Assembly: GCF_029227915.1 (NCBI RefSeq)
Contig: NC_079884.1
Span: forward strand, 14,384,001-14,448,000
Reading direction: 5' to 3'
Source: Hydractinia symbiolongicarpus
Lineage: Eukaryota; Cnidaria; Hydrozoa; Anthoathecata; Hydractiniidae
DNA length: 64,000 nucleotides
The notes beneath the pieces are model-generated. The model was not told where the DNA came from and made no database searches. It saw nothing but the letters and a program-made list of their open reading frames with translations. The translations under genes and the position numbers were made by a program. Shown in pieces: positions 60,662 through 64,000 of this stretch (position 1 is its first letter; every line of letters begins with the position of its first letter).

Positions 60662-60901
60662 ATTAAATCCATGATAAAATGTCTATTCCGCCTGTAAGTG
60701 CATATTTGCAGACTTGCTTCATCCGTGCTCCGTCGGCGTTCACCTCCGCATTAGTTAAGAACCGCATGGCTGGATTTCTTGGTAAGACCTGGTTACCAAC
60801 GACGAAGGGGTCAGGCAAAAGAGATTTATGTCCGTCGGCGTTCACCTTCGTCTGCAAATATGCACTTATCGGCGGATTTGCCATTTTATGATGGATTTAA
60901 T
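60662..60901. mobile_element. 240-bp MITE with about 50-bp inverted ends
   Basis: The left arm begins ATTAAATCCATGATAAAATG and includes TAAGTGCATATTTGCAGA. The right arm is its inverted counterpart (TCTGCAAATATGCACTTA through CATTTTATGATGGATTTAAT). Inside, CCGTCGGCGTTCACC is present twice in direct orientation. No ORF; opposing open frames arise from the symmetry. Confidence 0.8.
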
Positions 60902-63428
60902 TGTAGATAATTTCTTTATTTAGCAAAAAAAATTGGAAACCATAGCAGGTCCGAATTTAATGGATTTTTTTCTTTATGCCTTTAAAAAAACCCACGTGCG
61001 GTATAATTTTTTCTATAGAAATTTTGTTAAAGTGTAGCTGAAATTTCTGAATGAATTTTGGAGTTTTATTTAAGCCATGTGGATAAAAATATTTAAAAAC
61101 AAAGCATATTTTTTGCCTATTGCTTGTGATGACCTGAAAAATAAACAAGAAATTCAAAAATGACAGCATATAGAGTCATGCATACTATTTCGGACATGTA
61201 GAAAAGAAAGTTAAGATTGAGAGAGTCGCTATACCAGTACACGCTCGATCATCGTGTTTGGTGTTCACGCTTTAAAACGTCGCCCATTTTCTACCTCAAA
61301 ATAAATGCGCAACAAAAATAACCTCAGAGCCCGTATCTCATGCGTAACATTTATTGTATGTACGTTTTATATTGCACGCGTTACTTGATTTACATGTGCG
61401 AATCATCGCACACCTACTCAAATATTCCTGAAAAAGACTGAAGATGCATAGACATTTGTTTAAAAATGTAACTTTATTAGTAATTTTGTGTAGCAAAGTA
61501 TATAAAACTTTATTTGGCTGTGTTGTGTGTGCATATGCATAAATAAGAAGGTTGTTTTGGCCCTCAGAGGGCATTAAAGTGAGTGGCCTCTTTGGGCAGG
61601 GGTGGGGCTCAAAATGCCCTCCAAACCCCCAGCAAATAAGTCTCTTTTAGACTATTTTACACTAGTTAAAAAAATCCTTAATCAACGAAGGAGATGACAT
61701 CAGTTACTTCCAGCTGTTTCAAGTTATTTAGCCTTATATTTAAAAATGCAATGCAATGGCTTCACTAATCTTAATATACTTTCCTTTGACGTTAATATTG
61801 TTTTAACATCAAAGTTTGTTAAATTACAGAACAATTTTATAGGTAATGTTTTGTAGACTTTGTTACAGAAAAATTATGAAAAATATAGACATTCATGTAA
61901 GATGGAAACTACACGTTAGTGCCTCTGGCCTATGCGAAATACTACCAAAACACATTATACAAACATAATATGAGTCAATGTTATACAAGCAATACAATCA
62001 CATGACAGTTACACAGTTATCATTATCCCAGTCAGAATGTCTTGTGGTACAACTTTCAGTTGAGTGAACACACAAACGTTTTCCAATCAAACTCCCCCTA
62101 AAAACCTTTGATCAAATAAGAAATACAAGTATCTTAATTAATCTTAAGCTAAACTAGAAAATTTTCTCCTAAAACTATATGGAAGGACATGCTCATCTTT
62201 TCATTTTACATAACCTTTCACAAGTGTTGATTTCAATCCCCTATGTCATCATCTTGAGAAAACAATTGAATCGGTGGGTCGGGTGACTCTACGACCATTT
62301 GTGATGTCTGGTTTATTAAGTAAATAAAGTAAGTAGGCATATCTTTCTTATGTCACATTTACATTATGTTGACATAAACATATAAAATATTAAATAAAGC
62401 ATGTTACATATATAATACATGTTGTAATAAATTTTTTAGCTATGTAAATGTATTTTAAAAATATATATTTTATTAAAAATAAAATGTAAAAGCTTCTTGG
62501 CTTATGCCATCATCAGTAGCTATAGCTATACATAAAATGATAAAATTAAAATATATATAATACACTTTTTTCGTTTTTCAAATTAAAATACTTTTGTATA
62601 TGTTCTTAAAAAAAATATTTTCTTTTTTATTTATCATGTGTGTTTATTTTTAGTAAACGATTCACAAAGGAAGATCCATGGAAATAGCGTTTGCTAGTTA
62701 TATACCTTGTACACCTTAAAGTACTATTGTAGTAAAACACATACAATAGCTAGTGGTTAACCTGCCAGCTACAATTTTAAATATGTGACATTTTCTTACC
62801 AACACACTGAGCTAGATATCAATCTCCAAAATCGTTATTTTGTTTCGCTTTGATGAACGATTTTTGCACACGTCTCATGTCCATAATTTCCCGCCAGATG
62901 ATTTTATGTGAAACATACACCAAAACCGAAAACAGCATCTATGAAACATCAGGAGTAAACAAACTCGCTATTTATTTTTTTCTTATCTTACTTTTGATAA
63001 GAGAAGGCGAGATTTTTTAAACACGAGTAGCAGAAAGACGACACAGGTAACCTTTAGGGGGAAAACTCAATTTTGCATATCGACAGCGAGACGAACATTC
63101 TTCATCAGATTATCAATAAGCGCAGCGCCGATGAGAGACAAAAAGTCCTAAGGACGAGGTTGACTTTCATGGGCATGGGTCGAGGGTATCAGACTTTGTC
63201 CCACCTTTTGCACAGTCTCAAGAAAACAAGTCTTTAACTATAGTTTTGGTGAATAACTTCTAAAAAAGAGAAAGATTAGAGTAAGTCTATTAACTGGATT
63301 TAACCCGCAAAGGATTTTCTTGCCGCCTGAGAGCGTCAAACGGTAAGAGAGAAAAGGCCCTGGGTAAAAGGTTACCCGACCCAGAAACTTTCAAAAAGAG
63401 TTTGGAAGCAATTATTCCTGAGGAATAA
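60902..63428. other. No gene recognised
   Basis: The sequence is AT-rich. A GC-richer fragment at about 61560-61640 (GCCCTCAGAGGGC palindrome, GGGGTGGGGCTC) looks like part of a dispersed repeat. A TTGGACAT..-type or splice-supported exon was not found on either strand. Confidence 0.35.
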
Positions 63429-63431
63429 TTG

Positions 63432-63480
63432 TATTATTATTATTATTATTATTATTATAATTATTATTATGATGATGATT
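63432..63480. repeat. (ATT)n microsatellite grading into GAT repeats
   Basis: An almost pure ATT trinucleotide tract runs into three GAT units. It creates a spurious poly-Tyr open frame. Confidence 0.85.
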
Positions 63481-64000
63481 ATAATTGTATATTATATTAT
63501 ATATTATATAATAAAGAAATAAAAAAATTAAAAAAATTCCTGGGGACGAGGTTAGTATATATCAATAACGAAGGAGGCCACTACGCGGACGTACCTTGGC
63601 CAACCCGGTGTGGTACACTTTATAGGAGGTGGACCCAGAGACGAGCAGCCTTTGGGGAATTGCACAATTTAGAGGTGTTGCAAGCAGGAATTCCATTGAC
63701 GGTAGGAATCTTTGAAGCTTAACTTCTGACAAATGATTAGTCTGGAGCTCATGAAGCTCTGGAGCTGATAGGTGTTTGTCTGAAGATTTTTTGTTGTATG
63801 CATCAGTTTTTTTCTTTGTTTGGACTCAGCTTAACCAGACTATTACCTACTTGCTTAGCTAGAATTATACTTGATATCTAGCTAGCCAGAGCTAAAATAG
63901 GATTTTCACAAAGCGGGATTTGAATGGCGAATTAGGCAATGAATTGTATTTCTTTTGTGTAATAAGAACAAAACAGTTTATTTCAAAACATTCAAATTCT
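63481..64000. other. Right edge, repeat-derived, no gene recognised
   Basis: CCTGGGGACGAGGTTAG at about 63539-63555 and AGGACGAGGTTGAC near 63151 resemble the terminal motif of the MULE-like element at 756-2304. This suggests related insertions whose full extents I cannot define. Confidence 0.4.

Noticed and set aside
60663-60891. Opposing ORFs of about 70 aa on both strands
   Set aside because: They arise from the symmetry of the inverted-repeat MITE at 60662-60901.
63429-63722. 97-aa plus-strand ORF starting with poly-Tyr
   Set aside because: Starts in an ATT microsatellite and continues into repeat-derived sequence.

Overview
This AT-rich, intron-dense window comes from an invertebrate animal genome. 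No ribosome-binding sites or operons are visible. Coding exons are short, are bounded by GT-AG introns, and join with consistent reading phase. The gene content (animal PHRF1, NSMCE4A, an NB-ARC/TPR receptor with a DZIP3-type HEPN domain, an ARM-TIR-SAM protein) and the BEL/Pao retroelement with many small DNA transposons fit a cnidarian, probably a hydrozoan. That placement is inference.

I assembled four complete protein-coding genes by hand. All are on the minus strand, and in each the exon lengths sum to a multiple of three. From high to low coordinate they are: NSMCE4A, the kleisin of the SMC5/6 complex (56584-49779, 9 exons, 317 aa); PHRF1, with RING and PHD fingers (39748-29951, 12 exons, 989 aa); a two-exon HEPN-NB-ARC-TPR immune-type receptor (29176-25099, 1092 aa); and a 14-exon ARM-like/TIR/SAM protein (15272-7296, 653 aa). 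The last two are innate-immunity or cell-death type genes. They are separated by a decayed BEL/Pao retrotransposon (16.6-22.8 kb), which is itself split by a 2.5 kb element with ACGTCG-rich ends.

The rest is introns and mobile-element debris: a MULE-like element with a 10-bp target duplication, a hAT-like MITE with an 8-bp duplication, a TTAA-flanked MITE, a pogo/Tigger-like MITE inside PHRF1 intron 1, a tRNA-derived SINE in two copies, hairpin-bearing satellite-like repeats, and palindrome-rich blocks. The right end (56.6-64 kb) has no confident gene.

The most unusual structure is an array of thirty 18-bp units. It starts 25 nt downstream of the authentic 5' splice site of NSMCE4A exon 3. 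In transcript orientation every unit carries a GTAAGT or GTAACT donor-like motif. Most of these match the U1 consensus better than the real donor does, and every unit has a stop codon in the exon's reading frame.
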